From PALSA-610 sp038239145 (GTDB lineage: Bacteria; Actinomycetota; Acidimicrobiia; IMCC26256; PALSA-610): a stretch of 64,000 nucleotides of DNA. The notes under the pieces were generated by a model. It was not told the origin of the DNA, ran no database searches, and saw only the letters and a program-made list of their open reading frames with translations. A program made the position numbers and the translations under genes. The DNA lies in the NCBI GenBank assembly GCA_038239145.1, contig JBBSFB010000001.1:1-64000 (forward strand), read 5' to 3'. Positions 23,778-32,972 of the stretch are shown here, piece by piece. How positions within the stretch are numbered: the stretch's first letter is position 1; every line of letters starts with the position of its first letter.

Positions 23778-23801
23778 GATCCGGCCCGGCGGGCCCGCCC
23801 C

Positions 23802-23807
23802 TAGAAT
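23802..23807 (+). promoter_or_regulatory. TANNNT -10 box seven bases before the GlmS-like gene
   Basis: TAGAAT ends seven bases before the ATG at 23815, the spacing expected if transcription starts at or next to the start codon (leaderless mRNA). No ribosome-binding site is visible in between. No clear -35 is present in the GC-rich DNA upstream. Confidence 0.45.
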
Positions 23808-23814
23808 TGCCGAA

Positions 23815-26800
23815 ATGTGCGGCATCGTGTGTGTGGTCCGTAAACCCGGTAGTCGGGTGGTTCCGGATCTGACGGAACTGCGCGACACGCTGGCCGGGGC
23901 CGAGGCCCAGCTCGCGCTGATCGGCGCCGAGATGCTCGGGGACTCCACCGTCTCGGCGCTGTCCGGTGCCGCCGCGACCTTGCGCGACGTCGACCGGCGG
24001 CTCCGCGAACAAGATGGGGTCCGAGCGCTCGTCGACGACCCGATCGCGCGGGCCGGGTTGGCCCACAACGGTGATCGGGCCGCAGCGCTGCTGATCGAGA
24101 TCGAAGCCCGCCTCGATGCCAGTGCAGTCGCCGGAACCGGTCCCGACGGGTTGGCCATCGACCCAGCGGCGGTCGAGGCACTGAACGCGGCCCTGATCAC
24201 GTGTAAGGACGCGCTCTGGTCGATCCGCAACGACCGGATCGACCTTGCAGTCGCGGTCGAGGATCTGGTCGGCGGTTCCCTGTCGGGCCCGGCCGCGCTC
24301 GAGGCCTTCCACGCGGTGCAGATCACGTTGTCGGCGATCGACCGACTGGAGGTGCGGGGCCGCGACTCCGCCGGCTTGCACATACTCGTGACCGGGCACG
24401 GTCTCGACCTCGACGATCCCTCGGTCGCGCGCCTCGTCGTCACGCGCGGCGGCGATCCGCTGTTTACCGCGGGATCGGTGCGGACGCCTGAAGGACATCT
24501 CGCGTTCGTCTACAAGACTGCAGCCGAGATCGGCGAGCTCGGTGACAACACGGCGCGGTTGCGCGCCCAGATCCGCGACGACGATCTCCTGCACATCGCA
24601 CTGCGTGCGGAGACCGCGCAGGCGTTCGTGCTCGCGCACACCCGGTGGGCGAGCATCGGCATCATCTCCGAAGCGAACGCGCACCCGCTGAACCAGGAAG
24701 AGATCGACGGTGAAGGTCGCCTCGTCGGTTCGCTGCCGTACACGATCGCCGCGCTCAACGGTGACGTCGACAACTACGCCGACCTGAAGGCGCTCGACGG
24801 TTTGCACTTCCCGGCCGAGATCACGACCGACGCGAAGGTGATCCCGGCGCTCGTCGCCCGCCGCAGCGTGACCGGCGTCGATCTTGTGGAGGCGTTCCGC
24901 TCGACGGTCGCGTCGTTCGAGGGTTCGGTCGCGATCGGGCTCCAGTCGACCGCCGACCCCGAGTGTCTGCTCCTCGCGCAACGCGGGAGCGGGCAGGCGT
25001 TGTACGTCGGGCTCGCGCCCGACATGTTCGTCGTTGCGAGCGAGCCCTACGGGCTCGTGGCGGAGTGCGACTCCTACGTGCGGCTGGACGGCGAGACCAT
25101 GGTCGACACCGGCAATCCTGCGAGCCAGGGCCAAGTGGTCGTGCTCGATCGGCGCGCCGCGGGGACGCTCGCAGGAGTTCGCCGTATGTCGTACGACGGG
25201 CGGACGATCCCGGTCGCCCAGGCCGACGTGCAGGTGCCTCAGATCACGACCCGCGACGTCGATCGCGGCGATGCACCGCACTACCTCCTGAAGGAGATCA
25301 CCGAGGCGCCGGCATCGTTCCGCAAGACGCTGCGGGCCAAGATCGTCGAGCGCGACGGGCTCCTCGACGTGCAGTTGCCGCCGGAGACGTTCCCAGGTCG
25401 CGTGGTCGACGCCCTGCGTTCGGGATCGATCCGAAGGGTGCTGGTCATCGGACAGGGAACCGCGGCGATCGCGGGCCGAAGTCTCGTGCAGGCGTTGCGC
25501 GGCGCCATTGCCGGCAGCCCGATCACGATGGAGGCGACGCTCGCGACCGAGCTCTCGGGCTTCGGGTTGTCGGCCGACATGCGCGACACCCTGGTCGTGG
25601 CGGCGTCGCAATCGGGAACGACCACCGATACGAACCGTACGGTCGATCTCGCGCGCGCCCGCGGTGCGCTCGTAATCGCGATCGTGAACCGGCGGCAGAG
25701 CGATCTCGTCGACAAGTCGGATGGAGTGCTCTTCACCTCCGACGGACGCGACGTCGAGATGAGTGTCGCGTCGACGAAAGCGTTCTACTCGCAGGTCGCC
25801 GCGTGCTTCCTGCTCGCGTTCGCGATCGCGGCCGAGCTGGGAGACGACGACGAGGTGCGAAGGCGCTATCGCCACGAACGCCTCGTGGCCCTGCGGGAAC
25901 TGCCGGCCGCGATGGTGGAGCTCATCGGTCGGCGGTCATCGATCGGCGAGACCGCGCAACGCAACGCGCTGAGCCGGCGATCGTGGGCACTGGTCGGGAA
26001 CGGCCCCAACGGGGTCGCGGCCCACGAGATCCGGATCAAGCTGTCGGAGCTCTGTTACAAGTCGATCGCGTGCGACGTCACCGAGGACAAGAAGCACATC
26101 GACCTCTCGGCGGAGCCGATGATCCTCGTGTGCGCCGCGGGACTCCGCGGTTCCAACGCCGACGACGTGGCCAAGGAGATCGCGATCTACCGGGCCCACA
26201 AGGCCGCGCCGATCGCGATCATCGACGACGGCGAGACGCGCTATTCCGCGGCGATCGACACGATCCCTGTGCCGGTGGTGCATCCCGACCTCGCGTTCGT
26301 GCTGTGCACCATGGCCGGCCATCTGTTCGGTTACGAGGCGGCCCTGGCCATCGACGCGTCGGCGCGTCCGTTGCGCGAAGCGCGCGGCTGCATCGAGACG
26401 GCGTTCGCAGCCGTACGCAATGGCGAGGATCCTCTTGCTGCGCTCGCATTTGCGCTCGCACCGCACGCATCGCGGTTCTTCGACGAACTGCGCACCCGGA
26501 ACTACGACGGCAGTCTCGAAGCAGCAACGGCGGTACGGGTCGCGTCGGTGCTCCGGTACGCGACCGGGCTCCAGCAACTCGATACGTACCAGCTCGAGTT
26601 CGGCAAGGTCGGAACGCCGAGCACCGTCGTCGAAGACCTCAACGCCGCGCTCACCAAGGCGATCGATGAGCTCACCCGCCCGATCGACGCGATCAAGCAC
26701 CAGGCCAAGACCGTGACGGTCGGCATCTCTCGTTCCGACGAGACCCTGCTGCTCGTACCGCTGGTGAAGGAGGTGCTCGCGGCGGGCGCACCGCGCGACA

Positions 26801-27288
26801 GCCTCACGTACCGCGCCCTTCGCACTCTCGTCGCCCTCGACGCGTCCGTCGACAGCGTGCGGGGTTGGACGCGCTACAACATCGAAGGCGAAAGCATCAA
26901 CGTCGTCGACCGCGGCGGTATCGCGCTCGACATCCCTTCCCGCACGGAATCGAATTCGACGCTGCGGGGAAGCAAGCATCGGGCCGCGGCCGAGCGCGAG
27001 GTGACGGTCGTGCGCGGTCGAGCCGACGGCCGCACGACGATCCTCGTCCCCGAGGTCAAGGGCAACCAGACGACCGGCCTCACGTTGTTGCACGTCCGCT
27101 TCCACGACCGGCTCGCGGGCGACGCGGCGCGCCGGGTGCTCGAGGGGTACCGCGACCGCTACCAGGCGATCGCCGACCAGGTGACGGAGACCGAACCGGT
27201 GATGCGCGACGACGTGCTCGGCTCGTTCGACTTCGTCGATCTGCTCACCGAGCCGGTCGTGCGGCTCGCCGATTCCTGGAGAGCCTGA
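23815..27288 (+). CDS. Giant GlmS-like aminotransferase (GATase plus two SIS domains)
   Basis: The 1157-residue product is nearly double normal GlmS (about 610), which makes glucosamine-6-phosphate from fructose-6-phosphate and glutamine. It starts MCGIVCVV with the catalytic Cys2. Then about 155 extra residues come before RGRDSAG (181-187), normally near residue 22. AHTRWASIG, AHPLNQEE and ALNGDVDNYADL continue the glutaminase domain. SIS1 has SQSGTTTDT (598-606) and VASTKAF. SIS2 has KLSELCYKSIA and DVTEDKKH (Glu757). HQAKTVTV near Lys965 resembles the GlmS C-terminal lysine motif, but some 190 residues follow. Its place after glmM supports amino-sugar synthesis; a changed role is possible. 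Confidence 0.8.
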   Translation: MCGIVCVVRKPGSRVVPDLTELRDTLAGAEAQLALIGAEMLGDSTVSALSGAAATLRDVDRRLREQDGVRALVDDPIARAGLAHNGDRAAALLIEIEARLDASAVAGTGPDGLAIDPAAVEALNAALITCKDALWSIRNDRIDLAVAVEDLVGGSLSGPAALEAFHAVQITLSAIDRLEVRGRDSAGLHILVTGHGLDLDDPSVARLVVTRGGDPLFTAGSVRTPEGHLAFVYKTAAEIGELGDNTARLRAQIRDDDLLHIALRAETAQAFVLAHTRWASIGIISEANAHPLNQEEIDGEGRLVGSLPYTIAALNGDVDNYADLKALDGLHFPAEITTDAKVIPALVARRSVTGVDLVEAFRSTVASFEGSVAIGLQSTADPECLLLAQRGSGQALYVGLAPDMFVVASEPYGLVAECDSYVRLDGETMVDTGNPASQGQVVVLDRRAAGTLAGVRRMSYDGRTIPVAQADVQVPQITTRDVDRGDAPHYLLKEITEAPASFRKTLRAKIVERDGLLDVQLPPETFPGRVVDALRSGSIRRVLVIGQGTAAIAGRSLVQALRGAIAGSPITMEATLATELSGFGLSADMRDTLVVAASQSGTTTDTNRTVDLARARGALVIAIVNRRQSDLVDKSDGVLFTSDGRDVEMSVASTKAFYSQVAACFLLAFAIAAELGDDDEVRRRYRHERLVALRELPAAMVELIGRRSSIGETAQRNALSRRSWALVGNGPNGVAAHEIRIKLSELCYKSIACDVTEDKKHIDLSAEPMILVCAAGLRGSNADDVAKEIAIYRAHKAAPIAIIDDGETRYSAAIDTIPVPVVHPDLAFVLCTMAGHLFGYEAALAIDASARPLREARGCIETAFAAVRNGEDPLAALAFALAPHASRFFDELRTRNYDGSLEAATAVRVASVLRYATGLQQLDTYQLEFGKVGTPSTVVEDLNAALTKAIDELTRPIDAIKHQAKTVTVGISRSDETLLLVPLVKEVLAAGAPRDSLTYRALRTLVALDASVDSVRGWTRYNIEGESINVVDRGGIALDIPSRTESNSTLRGSKHRAAAEREVTVVRGRADGRTTILVPEVKGNQTTGLTLLHVRFHDRLAGDAARRVLEGYRDRYQAIADQVTETEPVMRDDVLGSFDFVDLLTEPVVRLADSWRA

Positions 27289-27295
27289 ACCCCGC

Positions 27296-28768
27296 GTGCT
27301 GCCCGTCGTCACTCCTGCGGAGATGGCCGAAGCCGACCGCCGCACCATCTCGGCGGGGGCTGCGGAATCGGTCTTGGTCGAGCGGGCCGGGGGAGCTGTG
27401 TTCCGCCACGCCCGGCGGATGCTGGGAGGTTCCTACGGGCGCCGGGTCGTGGTGGTGTGCGGCAAGGGCAACAACGGCGCCGACGGGCTGGTGGCGGCCC
27501 GGAGACTACGGGCGTCGGGAGTCGGCGTCGACATGTTCGCGCTCGCAGGGGGACTCGACGAGGCCGCCTGGCGGCGTGCGCTCGCCCGCGCCGATCTCGC
27601 GATCGACGCCATGTTCGGGACGGGGTTCCGGGGCGCGCTGGCGGGTGACGCCGTGATGGTCGCGACGTCACTGGCCGAGTCCGGCGTCGTGACGCTGGCG
27701 ATCGACATCCCGTCGGGCGTCGACGGCAGCACGGGCGCGATCGATGGTGCCGCGGTACGCGCGCTCGAGACCGTCACCTTCGCCGCGCTGAAGCCCGGTC
27801 TGCTCTTCGAGCCCGGTCGCGCCCGGGCCGGGATCGTGCACGTGGCCGACATCGGCATCGTGCCGGAGCCGGTGGCAAGCTCAGCGTCGCGTTTGCGCGT
27901 CTTGGAACGGGGCGATGTGTTCGTCCCCCGCCGCGCCACCGACGGACACAAGTGGGCGGCGGGCGCGTTCGTGATAGGCGGATCGGCGGGCATGACCGGC
28001 GCGCCGCTCATGGCCGGGCGTGCGGCCGCGCGCAGCGGCGCCGGCATGGTGGTGTGCGGCGTACCCGGAGCCGATGCCGCGGCACGGGCGAGCGGTACGG
28101 AGCTTGTCGTGCGGGCGCTGCGTACGACGGGTGACGACGCACTTGGCGAAGCCGCGGCCGGCGAGATCCTCGACGGGATCGATCGCTTCCACGCATTGGC
28201 GATCGGACCCGGTCTCGGCCGCGAAGAAGCCACCCAGGCCGCGGTCAGGCGCCTCGTCGCCGAGTGCCCGATCGCAATCGTGGTCGACGCCGACGGGTTG
28301 CACGCGCTCGCCGAGCAACCCGACGTCCTGCGGGCGAGGCGCCGCGCCGGTTTCCCGCCCGCGGTCCTCACCCCGCACGGGGGCGAGTACGCGCGCCTCG
28401 CACACCGGGACGTCGGGCTCGACCGGGTCGCGGCGGCCCGCGATCTCGCCGCGGATCTCGACGCGATCGTCCTGCTGAAGGGACCGGGCACCGTGATCGC
28501 CGGTCCCGACGGGGATGCGATCGTGAATCGGACCGACATCCCTGCACTCGCGAGCGCGGGGACCGGTGATGTGCTCACCGGGATCATCGCCGGGCTGCTC
28601 GCCGCCGGCGCCGATCCCTTCCTCGCGGCCGCGTCGGGCGCGTATGTCCACGGGCTGGCCGCCCGGGCCGCGGGAACGGGCGATTCGCTCGTTGCAACCG
28701 ACCTGCTCGGGGTGCTGGCCCCTACGCTGAATGCGCTCCGGTCCGACGCGACTCCCCGGGAGGGATGA
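27296..28768 (+). CDS. nnr: Bifunctional NAD(P)H-hydrate epimerase / ADP-dependent dehydratase
   Basis: The protein repairs hydrated NADH and NADPH. The N-terminal YjeF_N epimerase domain (about residues 1-205) shows CGKGNNGADGLVAARRL, AMFGTGFRG and IPSGVDGSTGAID. The C-terminal kinase-like dehydratase domain (about 215-490) shows GSAGMTGAPLMAGRAAARSG, IGPGLGREE, VVDADGL, LTPHGGEYARL and SAGTGDVLTGIIAGLLA. The length of 490 fits the fused form. It starts at GTG seven bases after the GlmS-like gene, and its TGA abuts the CBS gene. Confidence 0.95.
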   Translation: MLPVVTPAEMAEADRRTISAGAAESVLVERAGGAVFRHARRMLGGSYGRRVVVVCGKGNNGADGLVAARRLRASGVGVDMFALAGGLDEAAWRRALARADLAIDAMFGTGFRGALAGDAVMVATSLAESGVVTLAIDIPSGVDGSTGAIDGAAVRALETVTFAALKPGLLFEPGRARAGIVHVADIGIVPEPVASSASRLRVLERGDVFVPRRATDGHKWAAGAFVIGGSAGMTGAPLMAGRAAARSGAGMVVCGVPGADAAARASGTELVVRALRTTGDDALGEAAAGEILDGIDRFHALAIGPGLGREEATQAAVRRLVAECPIAIVVDADGLHALAEQPDVLRARRRAGFPPAVLTPHGGEYARLAHRDVGLDRVAAARDLAADLDAIVLLKGPGTVIAGPDGDAIVNRTDIPALASAGTGDVLTGIIAGLLAAGADPFLAAASGAYVHGLAARAAGTGDSLVATDLLGVLAPTLNALRSDATPREG

Positions 28769-29239
28769 ATGCCCGCCTCCACGCTGGTACGGGACGTCAT
28801 GACGACTCCCGTGTCGACCCTGCGTCCCGACGAGAAGGTCGAGCGGGCGGCCGACGTGCTCGCGGACAAGAACGTCGGATCGTTGCCGGTGGTCGACGAG
28901 CAGGGCACGCTGCTCGGGATCCTGCGCGACGACGACCTGATCGCATCGGAAGCGCGGGTGCACGTTCCGACATTCATCAACTTCCTCGGGCTCGGCGTGC
29001 CGTTCCCGGGGGAGATGAAGCACCTCGAGGCCGAGCTCAAGAAGATCGCCGGCGCGACCGTGCGCGACATCATGCAGACCGATCCGCCCACCATCGCGGC
29101 CGACGCGACATTGCAGGATGTCGCGACGATCATGCACGATCACGGTGTCAACAGCCTCCCGGTCGTCGACGGCGCGCGCAAGGTCGTGGGCATCGTGGCT
29201 CGGGCCGACATTGTCCGCTTCATCGCGCGGACGACCTGA
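28769..29239 (+). CDS. CBS-domain pair protein
   Basis: The 156-residue product consists of two CBS motifs, a Bateman module that usually binds adenine nucleotides. The first covers residues 5-60 (VRDVMTTPVSTLRPDEKV, GSLPVVDEQGTLLGIL). The second covers 95-152 (VRDIMQTDPPTIAADAT, NSLPVVDGARKVVGIVARAD). The linker between (HVPTFINFLGLGVPFPGEMK) is unusual in being hydrophobic. No catalytic domain is attached. It starts one base after nnr and ends two bases before alr, so it probably belongs to the same operon. The ligand is unknown. Confidence 0.9.
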   Translation: MPASTLVRDVMTTPVSTLRPDEKVERAADVLADKNVGSLPVVDEQGTLLGILRDDDLIASEARVHVPTFINFLGLGVPFPGEMKHLEAELKKIAGATVRDIMQTDPPTIAADATLQDVATIMHDHGVNSLPVVDGARKVVGIVARADIVRFIARTT

Positions 29240-29240
29240 C

Positions 29241-30362
29241 GTGGACGGGTTCCGGCCGGTCTGGGCCGAGGTCGATCTCGAAGCGATCCGCGCCAACGTA
29301 CGCACGTTGCGCGCCCTCGTCGCGCCGTCGGCACTGTGCGCGGTGGTGAAGGCCGACGGCTACGGGCACGGCGCGGTCGCGGTGAGTCGGGCTGCGCTCG
29401 AGGCCGGCGCCGACTGTCTCGCGGTCGCGCTGGTCGAAGAAGGAGTGCAACTGCGCGAGGCCGGTGTCGACGCGCCGGTGATCGTGCTCTCGGAACCCGT
29501 GCCGGCCGCGGCGGAGACCGTCGTGGCGCACCGACTCACGCCCGTCGTCTACACCGCGACCGGTATCGACGCGCTCGCCAAGGCCGTTCGGACCCGAGGC
29601 GCGACCGCGCCGCTCGATGTCCATCTGAAGGTCGACACGGGTATGCATCGCGTCGGCTGCGATCCCGGTGATGCCGTGGAGCTCGCCGCCCACGTAGCCG
29701 ACCTCGCCGAGCTGAACCTGGCGGGTGTGTGCACGCATTTCGCCGTCGCCGACGAGCCGGGGAACGACTACACCGCAGAACAGCAACGAGTCTTCGAAGC
29801 GGTCCTCGACGCGCTGCGCACACACGGGCTGCCGACCGGAGTGGTGCACGCATGCAACACGGCCGGCGCGATCGCGGTGCCCGAGGCGCGCTACGACATG
29901 GTGCGCATCGGCATCGGGATCTACGGCGTGGCCCCGTCGGCCGCGCTCGCAGGCGCCGTCGATCTCGTGCCCGCACTCGCGGTGAAGGCCCAGGTCTCGC
30001 ACGTGCACTCGGTGCCGGCCGGTGCCCGGCTCTCCTACGGACTGCGCTACGAGACCCAGGCGCCGACGCACGTAGCGACCATACCGATCGGGTACGCCGA
30101 CGGCGTCCCGCGCGAGCTCTCGCATCACGGTGGGGAAGTGCTGATCGGCCGCCGCCGCCATCTCATCGCCGGCACCGTCACCATGGATCAACTCATGGTC
30201 GACGTCGGTGACGAGGCCGTGGAAGTGGGCGACGAAGTCGTGCTGATCGGCGCTCAGGGCGCCGAGCGTGTCACCGCCGAGGAGTGGGCCGAGCGCATGG
30301 AAACCATCGCGTACACCATCGTGTGCGGTGTCGGACCGCGAGTGCCCCGGAGATACACGTGA
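29241..30362 (+). CDS. alr: Alanine racemase
   Basis: This PLP enzyme makes D-alanine for peptidoglycan. The 373-residue product from GTG 29241 begins (M)DGFRPVWAEVDLEAIRANV. The PLP lysine is Lys37 in AVVKADGYGHGA. HLKVDTGMHRVGC, the phosphate-binding YDMVRIGIGIYG and the second-domain SYGLRYET, with the tyrosine that acts as the second base in homologues, are present. Its last bases overlap the hydrolase start by GTGA. Confidence 0.97.
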   Translation: MDGFRPVWAEVDLEAIRANVRTLRALVAPSALCAVVKADGYGHGAVAVSRAALEAGADCLAVALVEEGVQLREAGVDAPVIVLSEPVPAAAETVVAHRLTPVVYTATGIDALAKAVRTRGATAPLDVHLKVDTGMHRVGCDPGDAVELAAHVADLAELNLAGVCTHFAVADEPGNDYTAEQQRVFEAVLDALRTHGLPTGVVHACNTAGAIAVPEARYDMVRIGIGIYGVAPSAALAGAVDLVPALAVKAQVSHVHSVPAGARLSYGLRYETQAPTHVATIPIGYADGVPRELSHHGGEVLIGRRRHLIAGTVTMDQLMVDVGDEAVEVGDEVVLIGAQGAERVTAEEWAERMETIAYTIVCGVGPRVPRRYT

Positions 30363-31357
30363 GTGTCGCCAAGCGAATCGGGATCGGCGCCGGCCTCCTC
30401 GGCGGTGTCGCCGGCATCGCGTACGGCGCGCCCCGACTGGTTGCGGGCCGGTTGCGCCGGGCCGACGACGGTGATGCGCCCAGGGCGCTCGCCGCGCCCA
30501 CGTACATCGATCATCGGCTCGACACGCACGACCGCGGAACCATCTACGTGGTCGAGCACGGGGACGAGCTCGACCCGCCGATTGTGCTGTCGCACGGCGT
30601 CACGCTGTCGGTGCGGACGTGGTTCCATCAGCTGGAAGAGCTCCCGAAGGAAGGCTTCCGAACGATCGCCTTCGATCACCGCGGCCATGGACAGTCGGTG
30701 CTGGGGGACGAGGGACACACGCTCGACAATCTCGGTCGCGACTTCAAGACGGTCTTGGAGGGCCTCGACCTGCACGACGCGGTTCTGGTCGGTCACTCGA
30801 TCGGCGGCGTCGCGGTCCAGTCGTTCGTGACCCAGTTCCCCGAGGTCGCGGCCGAGCGGGTCGCCGGGATCGTCCTGTTGTCGACGTTGGCGTACACGCC
30901 GCTCGGTTCGCGGTCGACCCGCACCAAGGTCCAGCTCGAGAAGATCATGAACCGCGCCCCGGACTCGCAGTGGCTGTGGGACTCGCCGAACCTCGGTTTC
31001 CTCGCGGCGCGGCTCGGGTTCGGCAAGAACCCGCATCCGAGCCACGTCGAGCTCGTTCGCAAGATGATGGGCGAGTGCCCGCCGGAGACCCGGCTCAACG
31101 CGCCCCGGGTGCTCGTCGGGCTCGACCTGACCGGCGAGCTTCCGAACGTGCGGGTCCCCACCCTTGTCATCGGAGGGTCGGCGGACGTGCTCACGCCGCC
31201 GTTCGAGGCGCGGCAGATGGCGCGTCTCATCCCCGGCGCACGGCTCGAGATCCTGCGCGGCGGCGGCCACATGCTCATGCTCGAACGCACCGAAGCGGTC
31301 GACCGGCTCATCGTCGATTTCGCGCGCGAGGTCCAGGGCCGAACGTCGGCACCGTGA
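30359..31357 (+). CDS. Membrane-anchored alpha/beta hydrolase
   Basis: The 332-residue product begins with a hydrophobic segment (GIGAGLLGGVAGIAYGAP, residues 7-24) that may be a membrane anchor or uncleaved signal. The hydrolase domain follows: VLSHGVTLSVRTW oxyanion region, FDHRGHGQS, nucleophile elbow GHSIGG, the acid region LVIGGSADVLTPP and the catalytic histidine in GGGHMLMLE. The substrate cannot be read from sequence. It starts at GTG overlapping alr and its stop overlaps the P1 peptidase start. Confidence 0.9.
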   Translation: MSVAKRIGIGAGLLGGVAGIAYGAPRLVAGRLRRADDGDAPRALAAPTYIDHRLDTHDRGTIYVVEHGDELDPPIVLSHGVTLSVRTWFHQLEELPKEGFRTIAFDHRGHGQSVLGDEGHTLDNLGRDFKTVLEGLDLHDAVLVGHSIGGVAVQSFVTQFPEVAAERVAGIVLLSTLAYTPLGSRSTRTKVQLEKIMNRAPDSQWLWDSPNLGFLAARLGFGKNPHPSHVELVRKMMGECPPETRLNAPRVLVGLDLTGELPNVRVPTLVIGGSADVLTPPFEARQMARLIPGARLEILRGGGHMLMLERTEAVDRLIVDFAREVQGRTSAP

Positions 31358-32334
31358 ATTCGCGTATCGCGAACTCCGGGATCGCGAACTTCGGGATCGC
31401 GGGCCTGCACGTCGGCCACCTCACCGGCGCCGGGACGGGCGTCACGGTGCTGTTGTTCCCCACCGGTTCGGTGGGTTCGTGCGAGGTACGGGGCGGAGCA
31501 CCCGCGACCCGGGAGACCGACCTGCTCGATCCGGCCCGCACCGTCACACGCGTCGACGCGGTCGTGCTCGCGGGCGGGTCCGCCTTCGGCCTGGCCGCGG
31601 CCGACGGCGTCATGCGGTTTCTCGTCGAGCGTGGGCACGGCTTTGCGACCGCAGGAGGACCGGTGCCGATCGTTCCCGCGGCCTGCATCTTCGATCTCGT
31701 CGAAGCGGGCGGATCGCGACCCGGGCCCGACGACGGCTATCGGGCCGCAACCAGTGCGGCCGTCGGCGGCGAGTTCGAGACGGGTCGGATCGGTGCGGGA
31801 GCAGGTGCGACCGTGGGAAAATGGCGCGGACGCGAGGGAGCGGTCCCGGGTGGCGTGGGCGCCGCGGTCGTGACGGTCGACGGCCTACGGGTCGGCGCGC
31901 TCGCGGTGGTCAACGCGCTCGGCGACGTCGTGGCGTCCGACGGCACGATGCTCGCGGGATCGACGGCGTCCGCGACCGTTCCCGGCTTCCCGACCCAGCA
32001 GCCGTTCGAGGAGGACCGCGTGAACACGACGCTCGTCGTGGTCGTCACGAACGCACCGCTCGACAAGGCCGCATGCTTCCTGATCGCGCAGAGCGCGCAC
32101 GACGGGTTCGCGCAGGCGCTGCGCCCGGCCCACACCCGCTACGACGGCGACATCGCGTTCGCGGTCGCGACCGGCACCGCGTCGCTCCCGCTCGGGACCG
32201 AAGACCACTGCCACAACGGCGACGCGCCGAGCCTCGATCGCCTCCGCTTCGCCGCGTCCGAGACCGTCGCCGCGGCCATTCGCGGCTCGGTGAGCGCCGG
32301 TAAACTGCGCGTCTCGACCGAGGGAGTGCCGTGA
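31354..32334 (+). CDS. P1 (S58/DmpA) family peptidase
   Basis: The 326-residue product matches the P1 family of self-cleaving N-terminal nucleophile aminopeptidases. VLAGGSAFGLAAADGVMRFL, GAGAGATVGKW and GALAVVNALGDV are family blocks. NTTLVVVVTNAPLDKA near residue 228 is the region where autoproteolysis would expose a Thr/Ser nucleophile. The N-terminus holds repeats (IANSG, IANFG, IAGLH) from 15-base DNA units, so the true mature start is unclear. It starts at GTG overlapping the hydrolase stop. Its substrate is unknown. Confidence 0.9.
   Translation: MNSRIANSGIANFGIAGLHVGHLTGAGTGVTVLLFPTGSVGSCEVRGGAPATRETDLLDPARTVTRVDAVVLAGGSAFGLAAADGVMRFLVERGHGFATAGGPVPIVPAACIFDLVEAGGSRPGPDDGYRAATSAAVGGEFETGRIGAGAGATVGKWRGREGAVPGGVGAAVVTVDGLRVGALAVVNALGDVVASDGTMLAGSTASATVPGFPTQQPFEEDRVNTTLVVVVTNAPLDKAACFLIAQSAHDGFAQALRPAHTRYDGDIAFAVATGTASLPLGTEDHCHNGDAPSLDRLRFAASETVAAAIRGSVSAGKLRVSTEGVP
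31366..31410 (+). repeat. 15-base repeats in the P1 peptidase 5' end
   Basis: ATCGCGAACTCCGGG (31366-31380) is followed by ATCGCGAACTTCGGG (31381-31395), differing at one base, and by a decayed copy ATCGCGGGCCTGCAC. The units code IANSG-IANFG-IAGLH at protein residues 5-19. Confidence 0.75.
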
Positions 32335-32972
32335 CCTCCGACCCACTCTCCACGCCCCGCACCGGTTCGTCGCCACTCACGCATCCCGCGCAGTCGGCCG
32401 GCTCCACGCTCGCCGAGGTTGCCGCGGTCGCATCCACGTGCACGTTGTGCAAACTCGCCGCGGGCCGGACCCAGGTGGTGTTCGGCGTCGGCTCCGAGTC
32501 GGCTGAGCTGTTGTTCGTCGGCGAGGGCCCGGGCCAACAAGAGGACCTCCAGGGCGAGCCGTTCGTCGGTCGCGCCGGCCAGTTGCTGACGCGCCTCATC
32601 GAGGGAATCGACCTGACCCGCGCCGACGTGTACATCGCAAACGTCGTGAAGTGCCGACCCCCCGGTAATCGTGATCCACAGCCCGACGAGATCGAGGCCT
32701 GCGCGCCGTGGCTCGATCGTCAGCTCGACCTCATCCGGCCCCGTGTCATCGTCACCCTCGGCAACTTCGCAACGAAGCTCCTCTTGGAGACGAAGGAAGG
32801 CATCACCAAGTTGCGGGGCCGGGAGTTCGCGTTCACGCGTGCCGGGCACACCGCCGTGTTGATCCCGACCTTGCATCCCTCGGCCGTCCTGCGTTCCGGC
32901 GGTCGCGCGCTGGCCGAGTCCCGAGCCGACTTCGTGCACGTCAAGCGGGCCCTTGGCGCGCCCGACAAGTGA
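32331..32972 (+). CDS. udg: Uracil-DNA glycosylase, family 4 (Fe-S)
   Basis: The enzyme removes uracil from DNA. The 213-residue product has the family motif VGEGPGQQEDLQGEPFVGRA near residue 63 and the second motif LHPSAVLR near 185. Cys37, Cys40, Cys108 and Cys124 have the pattern of the [4Fe-4S] ligands of family 4 enzymes. KCRPPGNRDP surrounds the third. It starts at GTG overlapping the peptidase stop, and its own TGA overlaps the tsaE GTG. Confidence 0.94.
   Translation: MTSDPLSTPRTGSSPLTHPAQSAGSTLAEVAAVASTCTLCKLAAGRTQVVFGVGSESAELLFVGEGPGQQEDLQGEPFVGRAGQLLTRLIEGIDLTRADVYIANVVKCRPPGNRDPQPDEIEACAPWLDRQLDLIRPRVIVTLGNFATKLLLETKEGITKLRGREFAFTRAGHTAVLIPTLHPSAVLRSGGRALAESRADFVHVKRALGAPDK

Noticed and set aside
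23771..23800. GC-rich inverted repeat after glmM as a terminator
   Set aside because: Only about five base pairs with a three-base loop can form, too weak to call in such GC-rich DNA.
23743..25875. A 710-codon minus-strand open frame
   Set aside because: It is antisense to the GlmS-like gene and glmM end, whose catalytic motifs are convincing in the plus frame.
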